Source: Glandiceps talaboti
Taxonomy: Eukaryota; Hemichordata; Enteropneusta; Spengelidae
Length of the DNA: 64,000 nt
NCBI RefSeq assembly: GCF_964340395.1
Contig: NC_135565.1
Coordinates: forward strand, 18,522,209-18,586,208
Direction: 5' to 3'
The notes beneath the pieces were generated by a model, which was not told where the DNA came from, did not search any database, and worked only from the letters and a program-made list of their open reading frames with translations. Positions 34,089 through 62,279 of this stretch are shown here, in pieces. Position numbers and translations under genes: made by a program. Position 1 is the stretch's first letter. Every line of letters starts with the position of its first letter.

Positions 34089-37000
34089 GAGTAGAGACAC
34101 CTTTACAACTACCACCAAACCCTGCCAATATTAGTGTTGTTCCTATCCTGAGCTCCTCAAAAAATAACGACACTTCCTAACTAAATGTCTTCCATTACCT
34201 CTATTTATCGTGCAATTCCAACAATGACAAAAACAACAGTATAAATATATCAACAATAAAACAGCAAGTAGGGTAAAAAGAAAAGAGAGACAAAAATCTC
34301 ATTTATAACACATTCTACAACTTAATACGCAACCAATGCATGCAGATTATCAATTCCATCATAGACATTTCCCTAAATACATCTGCATGGATAATGCAGT
34401 GAGAATAGATATCTTGTAAATAACTCTACCACTCCCCCTCCTCTCCAACCAACCTTCCAATTATTTACCTGGTGGTATGACTCCAGCCTCTGGTAAAGTC
34501 AAAGGTGACATTAAACGGCGAGCTACAATTGGAACTGGAGGGCGAATTCTCAGACTTTCCTTAATACACAGTGTTGTATATGACAGTGATCCAAGATCAT
34601 CCCTTTTAAGGAAAAGAAGGTAAATAATGTTATCTGTAATATGCCATGTTTTTATCTCAATTGAGAGGATCCTTCTAGAAACGAGGGACACATAGAAGAG
34701 AACACACATGAGATTTATATAGAGTATAATTTGAGAACTCTCAATTATAGGTCAACCTGTGACGTCATCGCCAATAGCGCCATCTATCAAGGTCAAAGTG
34801 GAAAAGATGGCCGAGCAATATTAAAAACATTCCAGTAACAGTGGCTACCACTTTGCTGATGAGTTTGATGTTTTAGTATCTCAAGGCCATTGACCAATCA
34901 AAATGATGCAAAATGCTACTAGAAGAGAGTGAAAGTTTTATACGCGTTTCACTTCAGCTACAGACTGGAGTTGTCTGCAATATTTTACTTCATTTGCTGG
35001 ATGATATGCTATATATACTTGTATTCTAACCTTCTCACTCTAAATCATCATAAATGAGGTCATATTTGAAAGGATAAAATACATTTCTCAATAGCAAATG
35101 AAAATCACTTGAGCGAATCCAAAGTATCTGCTCTCAGTATTAACTTAATACGAACTTACCACTCAATCTGTTTATTATCTTTACCAGTTAGTATTCGATC
35201 AGCTTCTTGTCGGCATTTCTCTTGATGTTCTGGATTCATGGCTAGGTTGTACAGAATCCAGGATATACCACTGGCTGTAGTGTCATGACCTTCAAACATA
35301 AATGTATCTACTTCATCCTGAATTTCTTGGTCTGATAACCCTTGACCCCCTTCATCCTGTAAACAATAGATTGTGAAGCCTTAAAACGAGTTGCAGTAAT
35401 GGCTAAGAAAGAGAATGGGACATGTTAAACGTACTAAATGGACTTTCCAAAAAATGGAGACATTTATTGACATTTTACTCGCCAGCTCCTTCTCTTCCTC
35501 CTCCACATTACCACCATCTAGAGTTTATCATCTTGTTCATGGACATAGACATCATCGATGCAGAAATCAGGATCGAATATGTCTAGATGATGCAATATAT
35601 CTAAACTATTGCGTATTCTTCATTGAAAACAATATAACATCGTGATTAAAACAATCATATGTTCCAAATTCCGTCATCACAATCATCATCATCATCATCA
35701 ACAACAACAACAACAACAACAACCACATAGTACATCAATTTCATCATCACCACCACCACTACCACCCCTATCATCACGATCATCATCATTTACCATCATC
35801 ACTTGCTTAAAGATATCGACATAAATGCTTGAAAAATAAACGACATATAATTCAAAATGTTAATTGTGTTCTACCTTTGCACTCAGTAGAATATCCAAAA
35901 AGTCAATGTATTTTCGGAAACTTTTTGTCTTGTTTACTTCTTCTTTTCTCAGTGTAACTTTTCTTTCTTGTATCACACGTTTAGAGTAGTCGTGAACAGA
36001 TTTCACAGCTTTACGAAATCTATATCCCATTCGTGACATGTGAAAAATGACGTCATTGTGGTAGGGTACAAATCTAGCTCTCTCTATGATCAAGTATGAC
36101 AATGCATAAACTCCCCGGATGTATGGATTCTGGTTCCTGTTTTAGTAAAGACAATTTTAGAGATCGTTAGTGTCTGTTTGTTCTCACTATAGGAAGTTTA
36201 CAGCAGGTCTGAGTGTTTTTATCAAACTGGTTGCAGACTGGTTCTTATCTATCGGTAAGCTAACTATAGATATGTTCTCACTCCTATAAAATTCAGTAGC
36301 TAATACAAACTGTCGACAGTCGTTCGTGCATTATTTGCTACGTTTCATCTAAAACAAAGTCGTCGCCTCGCTCCGTAGCACTGAATACTAATGCGTACTG
36401 ATAGGGAGCGAGGCGACGGCTTTAGTTTTAGACAAAACCTAGCAAAGCAGACACGAACGACTGTCGACAGTCTATAGCTAATACAGAACTGTCATTATGA
36501 CACTAGCTTACTTTCTAACTGATCACCAAATGATGAAAACGACACGCATTCCACAATGATTTGCGGTAAAGACTAGTACGAGTTATACTGGTAGTGTACT
36601 GCAATTTTGTTAGTAGTATTAAAAGAATGGTACTATATACTTTTATTGAGATACATTGTAGTTTTGTTCATATTACTTTAGATCAAATTTGTCAATATAT
36701 TATAGAATTACGTGTGTGCCAGTACATTTGCAATTCCATGGGTGCGAGTGCATACTAGTAGCATTTGCACTGAAATTAGTATATGTATATGCAAATGAGC
36801 GCGTCCATTCGTACACGAAATCACTCGAATGCATGGCCATGTATAACTTATACAGAATCTGTTGGTACCAGTGCAGCTGCAGTGTGGAATAATACCCCCG
36901 AGGTATTGGCTCTCGTGATTGCGGTGTAGTCTACATTTTAGTCGTTATGTTCGTGAACGTACATCCGCAGAGAACACTGCATACACACGTGCAAATACCA

Positions 37001-37395
37001 CACTTTATACACTCAGGTATCTGTTATATTATAATACTTACTTGTCAACTTGACAGTTGCTTTCTTGACTAAAGATACACTTCAAGAGACTGTCCAATGT
37101 CATCAAACTAACGTGTTCAAACATTTCTACCTCACAACTACTTTCTCCATTCTTCTGACACAGTGTATCCCATTTACTCTAAAATGAAATGGATGACAAA
37201 CTGTGTATCAGGATGTTTACACTTGTATGACAGTCCAGGTTAATAGCGTCAAAGATAGTAAGAGTATTTAATAGAAGAAAAACGGTTTATGGCTTTGGTG
37301 ACGGTGGTGGTCATGATGATAATGTGATGATAGTGGTGGTGGTGGTGATGGTAGTTGTTGAAGTCTACCCGTTGTGGTGCTGGTGGTGGTGGTGG

Positions 37396-37438
<43 letters not shown>

Positions 37439-38235
37439 GATGTTGATGTTGATGTTGATATTGGTGGGGCTGGTGCTGGTGAAAAATATGGAGGTGAGTT
37501 AGAGAATATTGTCTGGTCATGACGTCAGACTTATCAGACACGTAAGAGACCACATTGTACAATTTTAAGGTTTCGTGTACATTTATAATTTTAAAAAGCA
37601 GTTACCATGCAAATAACAAAAGTTCGAGTAGTGAGTAGAAAATCCATTATTTCCCCTTACCAACATAGTTTGAATACACTCATTGTATACATTAACATAT
37701 GGTCGTAGTATATCAAAGTGAAAACCAGGCGTTAGGAGACGTCTATTGCGAAACCATTTCTGTCCAGAACTAATTAGTAAGCCATCACCAAGCCAGGGTT
37801 TGATCATCCCGTAGAAGAACTCGTCTTTTGGTTCTACAGAAAAAAAAGGTAATAAAAAGATATTGAGTTTACAGAATAAAGATTTTCATTCATTTCCAGG
37901 AACTCTACTTACAAGGACTTTGACTAGCTCATCTTCTAGGATATACCTTACTCTAGCCATTTTAATTTAATTAAAACAAATTACTGAGACATATCTATAA
38001 GTTTAGTGGCTACAATTCTTACAAAGCTATATTATGAATTTTGACAGTACATTCTTAGCCAAAGCACCTACATAATTACCAACATACATACCTACATAAT
38101 ACCTACCTACCTACCGATCTGCCTACATACATACATACATACATACATACATACATACACACACACACATACATACATACATACATACACACACACACAT
38201 ACATACATACATACATACATACATACATACATACA

Positions 38236-38266
<31 letters not shown>

Positions 38267-38301
38267 TACATACATATTGCATACATACATACATACATAC
38301 A

Positions 38302-38332
<31 letters not shown>

Positions 38333-38362
38333 TACATACATATTAAATACATACATATATAT

Positions 38363-38417
<55 letters not shown>

Positions 38418-40317
38418 TTGTGAGATACTGCTCCAAAGACAATGTTGTCATTACCTGTTGTTGTTAATACTGCTTTTACGGTTGATGGATGATTGACAAC
38501 GACACGTGACAGGAAGGGCCCAAGCCACAATAAACTCGCAGGACTTAATTCAGCTGATCGTTTGACTACTCGAGAAATGCTTTCTTCATTGTTCTTAAAC
38601 TGAATATTGTATGATTTAAAGAAAACAGAAAAGAGTTAGTTATATTATAGAATTGTTCAAACATGATACGAATCCATGTTATTCCCCGGTAAGAAAGAAG
38701 GCTGTATAGTACGCCTACGACGAGTGCTACCAGAACACTTCTAACTAGATGAATAAGAAGAATTAAGCTAAAATTCAAATATAGTAATCAAAATGTAAAT
38801 TTGTATTTACGCCGCGAAAATGGTGACTTCCGGGCAGTTCATTTGATTTTGATTTTCGCGTCATATATGCAAATTTGACAGGCTGGGTATATAAATTATA
38901 AAACGAGATGACTTCTTTGGTCTTCTTAACCTTCAGTTACATTACAGTTACAGGGGCTTGCTGTTTGAGACACGTGTACTGTAACTCATCCATGCTCGAC
39001 TTGTGACGTCATATCATTTTGAATCCATAGTAGAACCTCAGACAACTAAATTAGTGGTCTGAGGTAGTACCCATTAGTACATTGCATATTACCATGGAAA
39101 CTGATTTAATATTAGCAAATTGAGATAGACACAAACTAAATATATTGTTATTACATGACAAGTGGATGAGAGCAATGCATTGGTTATGTAGCTGTCATCA
39201 TTGTTAGTCTAGAGTTGAAGTATGTCAAGCTCTGTGTCAAAAATGTAATGTCCCATGAGTGAAGCACCAAGCCAGCATCATTTTAGGTGTAAAGAAACAT
39301 GTTGTAACAATATAGCTTAGTTTGTGTCTCTTAGATTCCCGATAGTTGATCAGCCATTGAAGTTCAATGTAAAATTTCCCACGTGTATGTTGGATCACAC
39401 TACATGTGTATCGGACAAAGAATTTCTAAAAGTTAGGGACATCATAATCACATTCATCGTGTTCAATGTGCCACCAGAGGGCTGAAATAAGTATGGTCAG
39501 TAGTGGTCTTTGATCGAAATTAATCGTACGTGCATTTTTCAAGTGAGCTGCACATACCTTTTAGAACTTTATGCGTTACGTCTCTGGCATCCCCCCCCCC
39601 ATTTTTTAAATGTGACACCGACCACCGCTTGTATGAATGTAATATGTGTATGAGAGTGTACATATGTCCATAAGAAGTCATGTCAATAATATGTCATCAT
39701 TTTATATATGGCGTAAACCTTTACATGTAATGTATCCCGGTTGTATCTAGTCCTGCTTGCAAACCAAATACGCCGGGGACTCGACTCGAATACCACGACA
39801 TTGTCTCCGTATGAATTGTGACAATGTCAGAATCAAGTTCCGACCTTGGGTCCCGAATTTGATACGACGTCTACAAGCACGATAAATATAAATGTATGCA
39901 CTGTGTTAAACCAATGTTGGTGGAGGGTCTATGGTTAAACATGTCACATATTATGCCATTAATTTACATTGGTTTCTAATTTAAATGTCAATGCATACTT
40001 GATTTGGAACGGATAGAAGAGGACATGTTCAATGGTGTGAAAACAAATCTCCAAATTAGATATACGAGACCAAGTGACACATGCATTGACAGTCTACTCA
40101 CCATATGAAGATGACCATACAACCAATGTCTATCAGGACTTGGTATGGCTGCAAAGTCTCTCTCTCCTTGCCACCGCAATTGAAACAGTTGGTATATCAA
40201 GTATAATAGTCGTAGAAGTAATGTGATCAGTAGGGCTAGGAATATGAATTGATAGCTAAACACACTGCTCAATTTTACCGGGAAGGCCTGGAATACGGAA
40301 GTGAGAAACGTCGTCAT
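32745..40317 (-). CDS. P450-B: CYP4-family cytochrome P450, nine exons, intact
   Basis: Exons, in order: 40,317-40,102; 38,599-38,455; 37,833-37,661; 37,178-37,042; 36,136-35,875; 35,356-35,160; 34,602-34,469; 33,944-33,797; 32,916-32,745. Every exon has the same length and phase as in P450-A, giving 527 aa. The anchor, WLYGHLHM, helix C, I-helix FEGHDTT with Glu333, ExxR (KESLR), and heme loop with Cys473 are all present. Substitutions are scattered: NYQ to SYQ in the anchor, SQFVKR to SRVVKR and TIVWLG to SLLWLG in exon 2, DDFFYGIV to DEFFYGMI in exon 3, IFEHV to MFEHV in exon 4, and [10 protein letters not shown] to [10 protein letters not shown] in exon 7. Role as for P450-A: membrane-bound monooxygenase, probably on lipids. 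It lies tail-to-tail with the PTCHD-3 pseudogene. Confidence 0.93.
33230..33574. mobile_element. 345-bp hairpin element, copy B (P450-B intron 8)
   Basis: Same length and ends as the copy in P450-A intron 8, so it inserted before the duplication. Its long inverted repeat is centred on GTTATTGTATGTACAATAAC. Confidence 0.8.
34021..34087. repeat. (CTA)n microsatellite, P450-B intron 7
   Basis: Counterpart of 20,380-20,446 with one ATT interruption. Confidence 0.95.
36309..36472. mobile_element. Foldback element, P450-B intron 4
   Basis: Ortholog of 22,566-22,723. Here both ends keep the palindrome ACTGTCGACAGT, before CGTTCGTG on the left and after CACGAACG on the right. Flanks show an approximate repeat, TAGCTAATACAAACTGTC against TAGCTAATACAGAACTGTC, which may be a target duplication or part of the ends. 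Confidence 0.75.
37376..37460. repeat. (GTT)n triplet tract, P450-B intron 3
   Basis: Shorter counterpart of 23,580-23,825, nearly pure GTT with a few GAT. Confidence 0.95.
38120..38416. repeat. (ACAT)n-(CAGA)n compound microsatellite, P450-B intron 2
   Basis: ACAT with ACAC patches and two ATTACAT interruptions, then CAGA to 38,416, ending about 40 bases from the exon 2 donor. Confidence 0.95.
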
Positions 40318-41380
40318 GTTGTTAATTTAACTGTCCACCTTTTCTGACAGAGGGACGTCGTACTGCTAGCTCGTCTTTATAAAGCTACATAGTATTTCCC
40401 TATTTATGAGCGACTGTTGTACAGCGCAAAGGTCATCGAACTCTTGGTAAGTTTAAAGTTCACCAAGTGCTGGTTCGTCATGTGACAATGACTACAGTTA
40501 TTATATCACGTTGTGACCTCAGTTGAACCCTAGGATCCAACTAATCGGATTTTATTTCTTCACCATGTGCATTTTTCTCTTCGTTATCAAGCTTTGGGCG
40601 ACAAATTGCCGGCCTTGGCGTATTGCATTGTCATGGGGTTAGAAAGAAAGGAAGCCTTCAGTAATTACAAGGGGGAGGGCGGCGGAATTCAGGCCCGGGC
40701 TGATGTGTAAAATGACTCTCCCTCAATTCCCTTTCTCAAAAGCAAGAACCCCCCCCCCCCCTGTTAAAATATGTTTAACATGGGTTAAAATGCTGTAAGA
40801 AATGGAAATGGACATGTATCTCGTGAGTATTTTACTCTACCACCACCAGAGTGAATTTGTGGGAAGCCATTGCAATATATACTTGTGTTTATTGGCTGAG
40901 CTGAAGGCCATAATTTCCAAATACAAGATGAGCACACCCCTGACATTTCTACAACACTGTTCATCCCTAATATCTTACTTGTTCCCTTTTACCCACTCCT
41001 CTCCTCAAACCACAACTGACAGTTCACTCACCGTGAATGGTTGTCAGCAGCGATTTGATTGATATGGTCTGCTAGTACGGTACCTAACCCTAACCCCAAC
41101 CCTACCACTAACACTAACCAATGTGGCAGCAATGGGATGTAGAACTGGTGGCGTCGTTGGGATGCTGAAACCACGAAATAATGCAAAAATGGACAACACA
41201 ATAAGTCAAAGTAAAATGTGACACACTCCCCATCCCATTTTCTAAAATATGGCTCTCCCGAGAACCGATTTGTAAAACGCAACCTACCTCCCCGGCCCTT
41301 TGTAATTACTGAAGGCTCCCTAAAGCCGAAAATCATGTACCAACAATCTCGATCGGAATCTCCTGAGTAGAGAATATACC
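40318..41380. other. 5' flank of P450-B
   Basis: Collinear with the P450-A flank to about 41,374, where homology ends at GAGTAGAGAA. Contains CCCTAACCCCAACCC-like short repeats near 41.09 kb. A 120-codon reverse frame at 41,028-41,390 is broken differently in the other copy and is not supported as a gene. Confidence 0.65.
40375..40384 (-). promoter_or_regulatory. Probable TATA box of P450-B
   Basis: CTTTATAAAG about 60 bases before the ATG, conserved with P450-A. Confidence 0.5.
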
Positions 41381-41518
41381 AAATCCACAATTTCCATCTT
41401 TCTTTTTTATCGGTTTTAATAATTTTTGCAGCAGATTCTAAATTTAAAAATAACTACCGTCGATGCATTCTTTATATTTTCATTATAATCGAATACACAG
41501 TTCCCGGTATATATCATC

Positions 41519-41896
41519 ATGCGGCTCCGTATATCATCATTGACATATATTTTTAATATGTCTTTACAGACAGGACAGTTTCCTGTAGAATGGAAACGAG
41601 CTAGGGTTGTGCCATTATTTAAAGAAGGGGACAGAACTGACGTTGGTAATTACCGACCAATATCTATCCTCCGTGTAGTTTCTAAGATATTGGAAAGAGC
41701 TGTCCATGATCAACTGTACAGCTATCTATATGAGAATGACATTGTGAATAGATGTCAGTCTTTTTGTCCTAGTTTGTCCCTTTTTTGTTTATTTTTCTGT
41801 GTACGTAATATTGCAACAGGTTCCATTGGGAGAAGTGTTGAAGCATTGGAATGGTGTATCACTGTATGTATATGAAAGATTAATAAATAAATAAAA
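41519..41896 (+). mobile_element. LINE fragment (reverse-transcriptase start, internally deleted)
   Basis: Reads SLQTGQFPVEWKRARVVPLF, KEGDRTDVGNYRPISILRVV and SKILERAVHDQLYSYL, which are early RT-domain blocks of CR1/jockey-type LINEs. After NRCQS the RT sequence stops abruptly and passes into a non-RT 3' segment and an (AATA)n tail (about 41,880-41,896), so most of the RT domain is deleted. It lies just past the end of the duplicated P450-B flank. Not functional. Confidence 0.8.
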
Positions 41897-43306
41897 GTTA
41901 CACGCATGAGAATTTTTGCAGACCGTTTCATGTTAATGTTCGAATTCACTGGCCCTCTTTGATAACCACACAAAAACCAGTAATAACTTGCACAGTCTAC
42001 ACTTTAAAATAGCAGGATTGGATGGCTACAGATTTTTGCAACATTTTTGTCTAAATGAAATGAACTAACGTGCCACCATGCACACATCAAAACATACATC
42101 AGAGATGTTATCCTCAAAATGGAATTTATTGCAAGTTTTCTATACCTCTGCCCCCAAAAAACACATTTCACACCTAGATTGAATCTACTTCGATGTGGGC
42201 CTCAAAATAATACCTTGAGACAATTACAGTAAGATAAAATACGTATTTGTGATGTCACATACAACTATTGGCTGCTATTTTCAAAATAAAAAGTAGAAAA
42301 TGATAAATGCACAAGTTACTGAAAATGTAATGTTGGGTTGTTTAGCTTAGGAATGTGTAACTTTCAATACGACTTCTCTCCTTTTTTGGATTTAAAATAA
42401 AGCATAGCAGTGGTAATATTTCGTATATTACGTTCTTCAGAAACGACCAAAGCAAGAAAGGGAATTTTATGGTAGAGTTTCGGTGCCGAAATATATTGTT
42501 TGGGCAATTATAGTTTCAACTCATTGGTCTTCACATAAAAGCAGAACAGATTAAATGAAACACAATTCCCGGTACCTGCAGTAGAATTTTTCCACATATA
42601 TGTGTGTGTCATAAAAATAGCGGCGAGTCGATTTCTTGGTCGACGCCATAATTTCCGCTCTATGCGCTACACATATAGGCGCACGAAAAGTAAGTCCGCC
42701 GTCATGGTCTATTTGACCCTCTAGCATGAGGTGAAAAGCTATTCTAGGTAGCGAGAATTGGTGATTTCTTCTTTCAAGTATTCCTTATACTACATTGTTG
42801 GTGACAAAGATTCATGTATGTCCGAAAATCACAAAAAGATAGACTGTTTACCAAGTAGGGAATCTATTCATGACGTAATGTCTTCGTTGCCCAATCCATG
42901 CAATCATTTTATGAAAACGAATATATTTGTATCTATATTTGTACGTAAATGAAATAGAAATTAATTGAAGAATCCATCCAGTTATCAATTATTGTTCTTT
43001 TTATCGACTAACCTTTAAATAATCTAATAACTACTTTTCACACAAAACCAGAATATTAACATATATTAGCAGCCACCTCTTGATATATACATATAAGGAA
43101 TTAAATTTATCACACAAATATACACTTGGTTATATACATGATTTCACAATATACTGTGATGATCATTCAAAAAGAAGAACAATTTGCTTTGATCTTATGT
43201 ATGAGGATACACCTGGTTGTGTCGTTTTCCTGGATACGATATGTGTACATATAAGTGTCTCGCTGGAGAGAACGGTGCTCAATGTAATATTAGTAGCAGA
43301 GCATTA

Positions 43307-43513
43307 TAGACTTAATTCGGGGAATACGGGTGGGGTGAGCCGTTACTCGGAGTTTCACACTTCTTCTGCAATCAGCAGAGGAGTTTCACACTATGCAATC
43401 ATCAGGCGACTGATTGCGATCATCAGGCGATCATCAGGCGACTGATGATCGGAGAAGAAGCGTGAAACTCCGAGTAACGACTCATAACATACGTATTCCC
43501 CGAATTAAGTCTA
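43307..43513. mobile_element. Palindromic MITE-like element with TA flanks
   Basis: Left end GACTTAATTCGGGGAATACG pairs with right end CGTATTCCCCGAATTAAGTC; inner arms CGTTACTCGGAGTTTCAC and GTGAAACTCCGAGTAACG also pair. TA lies on both sides, as for Tc1/mariner-type targets. The middle repeats ATCATCAGGCGA several times. No coding capacity. Confidence 0.7.
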
Positions 43514-43688
43514 CATATATAACTCAACACATACGGAGAAACTGGAATAAATCGTAAACAATAGCAACTGTTCTGATTACCATTGTCATCACGACTGGAC
43601 ACAAGCGATAATTAGTATGATGTATTGGGCTTACTGAGGTAGCTCAGCAAAGCCTGAGCGAAACCTCTTGGCCAGAAACACTTTACTG

Positions 43689-43694
43689 TTTATT
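43689..43694 (-). promoter_or_regulatory. Possible polyadenylation signal of the PKS gene
   Basis: AATAAA on the reverse strand about 0.42 kb past the stop codon. If used, the 3' UTR would include the (ACAT)n microsatellite. Inferred only. Confidence 0.3.
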
Positions 43695-43730
43695 GTATAT
43701 GTTTAAATGAAACTGATTAGTGTGTGTATA

Positions 43731-43792
43731 TACATACATACATACATACATACATACATACATACATACATACATACATACATACATACATA
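43731..43792. repeat. (ACAT)n microsatellite
   Basis: About 15 uninterrupted units downstream of the PKS stop. Confidence 0.95.
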
Positions 43793-44115
43793 AATTCAAC
43801 TCATGAAGGAGTTGTCAAACAGGATTACTGGAATATATCAAAAAAATATGTGCATTTTACACACAATGAGATACATTTGTCGTACACTTAGCTAAACTTG
43901 TCAGTGATACATTTATGATGAGAGGGATTCAAAGTTTTGATTCAGGAAGCAAAATGTGACAGGCATGTCACCTGAACTGTTGTCATTCTTAAATGACTGA
44001 CGAAGTGGTACTCTTATTTTCTGGCGGACCCATGTTTCCTATTGTACTCAATATGATCATATCCTGAAGATCATGGTCCCCATTGTTGATAGCACCATTA
44101 CTTCTCCAGGAGATT

Positions 44116-59848
<15,733 letters not shown>

Positions 59849-60293
59849 ACTAGACTACAAGTAAAAAAATGCAAGTATTCACCATTAACAATGTATACAC
59901 GTATATAGTTACTGTGAACCGTAAAAAAACTTCTCTTTCGTCTTTTTCAGACGTAATTTATGTCGTTACTTGTTGGTTGGAAACATGAACTCAAATTTAC
60001 GTGCGCCAATTTACGAAACCGAAAGTATACAACGAAAAGGTATTGAAGACGGACTGAATTGACATAAATAAAGTCCATTTTCATCAAAAATGACAGATAA
60101 ACTATCAACTATACATTGTTCCATCTGCAGCATGTAAGGGGAAATTTCTTACAAAGCTTTTTTTTTTATATCCTGGTGACTGTGTTGTTTTCTCTTCCTT
60201 TTCAAATAAAACCCCTTCGTACAAACTCTTCACGAGAGAGAAATTCAAAATATTTCCCGTTGAAATAAAATAAGATGAATAAAATCTACGTAC

Positions 60294-60400
60294 CTGAGAT
60301 GTGACGATGATCGAAAGTTTATACCTGTGCTCGCAGAGATCTGTGCCTGATGAGCGTAGCTTACAAACTGATGCAAAGTCTCCCAACAGAATAAATATAT
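60294..60400 (-). other. Possible non-coding 5' exon of the PKS gene
   Basis: On the reverse strand a strong donor CAG/GTACGT lies at 60,294, and a pyrimidine-rich acceptor (TTGTAG) stands six bases before the PKS ATG, starting that exon at 59,854. Together they suggest a 5' UTR intron of about 440 bases. The upstream end of the exon is a guess. Confidence 0.35.
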
Positions 60401-60792
60401 GAAAACCTGTGACGCAAATCATGCCAAATAACTTAAGGTAGTTTCCATGACTGCATTAACAGTGTTGATGCCTTATAAGGCGTTATAAACTATGATGTAC
60501 ACACTCATGCAAATAAATTGATAATGTAACAATAGACAATGTAACATGGCTTCGGGAACTAATCTACAGAATGACTTGCAGTAGACCCCAGACCGGCTAC
60601 GCCCTGTATTATTTACCGAGTGACCATACATCCTGTGATATCTGACAACCAGATACACAGACAGAATATTAATTCATGAAGAGTAAATTAATTGCAGTGA
60701 ATTCATCTTTGACAATCCTTGACAACAATGAGCAAACGGTGCTTTTCGTAATAAATTTGGTATGTGTGGACGTGTCAATGTCTTGGGATAAA

Positions 60793-60796
<4 letters not shown>

Positions 60797-60828
<32 letters not shown>
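60797..60828. repeat. (GT)n microsatellite
   Basis: About 16 uninterrupted GT units upstream of the PKS. Confidence 0.95.
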
Positions 60829-60830
<2 letters not shown>

Positions 60831-61504
60831 AAGTTGATATTCATACATGGCACATACAATTTTGGACAAAAACATGATCGTATTTGAGCTTGTTCACTAC
60901 TCGTACTGAAAAGCCGGTACTATTATCATTGCGTACATATTTATTTGCAAATGAGGGTGAAAAACAATATTTGAACAAATTATGAATTTAATTATCTAGT
61001 AAATAATGCTTTAATTGGGATTTAAAGGTAGATTTTGTTCCTATTTTACTTATCTGGTAATGGGTTCCAGTGTTTTGTGGCTGCGTACTTTAAATTGTGT
61101 TGGCTCAAATTGAGATTAACTTTAGGAATGTAGAAATTGTCTCTTGTTGAAAGCTGCGTAAGGTAATTAGGCTGGGATCAGAATTTACGGCAGGGCGGGG
61201 GCTGGGAAGAAATTAATTTGGTCAGAATATTTTTATATTTTTTCATAGAGAGAGATTTGAAGACAAAGACCGCTACAAGACGTACGTAAATGCTGAACGA
61301 CGCATTTATCTGTATACTAGTACACAGACAAGGGTATGACGATCTCGTCAGTCTTTTTTTCAAAGTGTTTGAAACAGTTGATATGGCAGCCTCTTTCTCT
61401 TCCTCGGATACTACAAAGTATATCACAGCTAGCAGCACTGAAATAACAATGCTACATGTATCATCGGCAACTCGTAACAAAAATACGCTATTCTGTCGAT
61501 TCAT

Positions 61505-61834
61505 TCGGGTATTTATTTTGGATTTTGGATTTTTTAATTTATAAAACAATTTTATCAGGCGTCCTACTTGAAAAATCAATATGAAACAACATTGTCTAAG
61601 TCTGTGTTTGTCACTTAATACATTGCAAAAAAGCCAAATGTGTACATTTTTGTTTTTGTACGCACAATAACGAACAGTTTACACATTTATTGGTTTTTTT
61701 TGCAATTCAGTGAACTACAAACAAGGACTTGGTATATGTTATGTGACATTGATTTTTCAAGTTGGACGCCATAATAAAATTGTTTTATACATTAAAAATC
61801 CAAAATAGATACCCAATCCTCATCCATATGGCCA
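61505..61834. mobile_element. Hairpin MITE-like element, copy C (diverged, left end missing)
   Basis: Right end CTCATCCATATGGCCA and internal blocks (CAATAACGAACAGTTTACAC, AACAAGGACTTGGTATATG, ACATTAAAAATCCAAAATAG) match the 345-bp hairpins in the P450 introns. The left arm starts inside the terminal repeat at GGTATTTATTTTGGATTT. More diverged than copies A and B. Confidence 0.75.
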
Positions 61835-62186
61835 TTGTAAGACCAAAATAAATAATGTACACACTATATATGAAGCAAGGTGTCGGCGTACAAAACGATA
61901 TATTCGATGCATATTCTAGGTAGCCGATGTCATCGACTGTAAATATACGTTCCACGAGAGCGATCGACCGCGATGTGTGAGGGCGCCCCCTCACGGCGTA
62001 CCTTACAGACTACCAATCAATGTCAGAGTATAATATTTTTCTGAATTGTATTTAATTGTCGAGTATCGTTGTTGTTGCACAGCCTGTAGGTATAACCCGT
62101 CCAAGTTGTCCATACGATGGTTTTTAGCGCCAGTCACACTGTTTCCTGGAAGACGTTACTCTTTTTCTTAAGTGTGGGTTATAGCT

Positions 62187-62279
62187 CTCTGAAAATATAT
62201 ACCCCGGCGTTCACTCCGACATGTTTCCGTTCCAAAGAAGACGTCGGAGTGAACGGCAGCGGGGTGCATATTTTCAGAC
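62187..62279. repeat. Short foldback element
   Basis: Left arm CTGAAAATATATACCCCG and GCGTTCACTCCGAC pair with GTCGGAGTGAACG and CGGGGTGCATATTTTCAG, separated by about 22 bases. Either a small MITE or the remains of one; no clear target duplication. Confidence 0.6.

Larger units (their letters stand above)
41897..44115. other. Spacer between P450-B and the PKS gene
   Basis: No coding exon recognised. Frames at 42,758-42,952 and 43,080-43,445 have no domain signal and the latter runs into a palindromic element. The right part holds the palindrome (43.3-43.5 kb), an (ACAT)n run and a candidate poly(A) signal for the PKS. Confidence 0.6.

Noticed and set aside
43080-43445. 121-codon gene between P450-B and the PKS
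   Set aside because: Its end runs into the arm of a palindromic element and there is no family signal.
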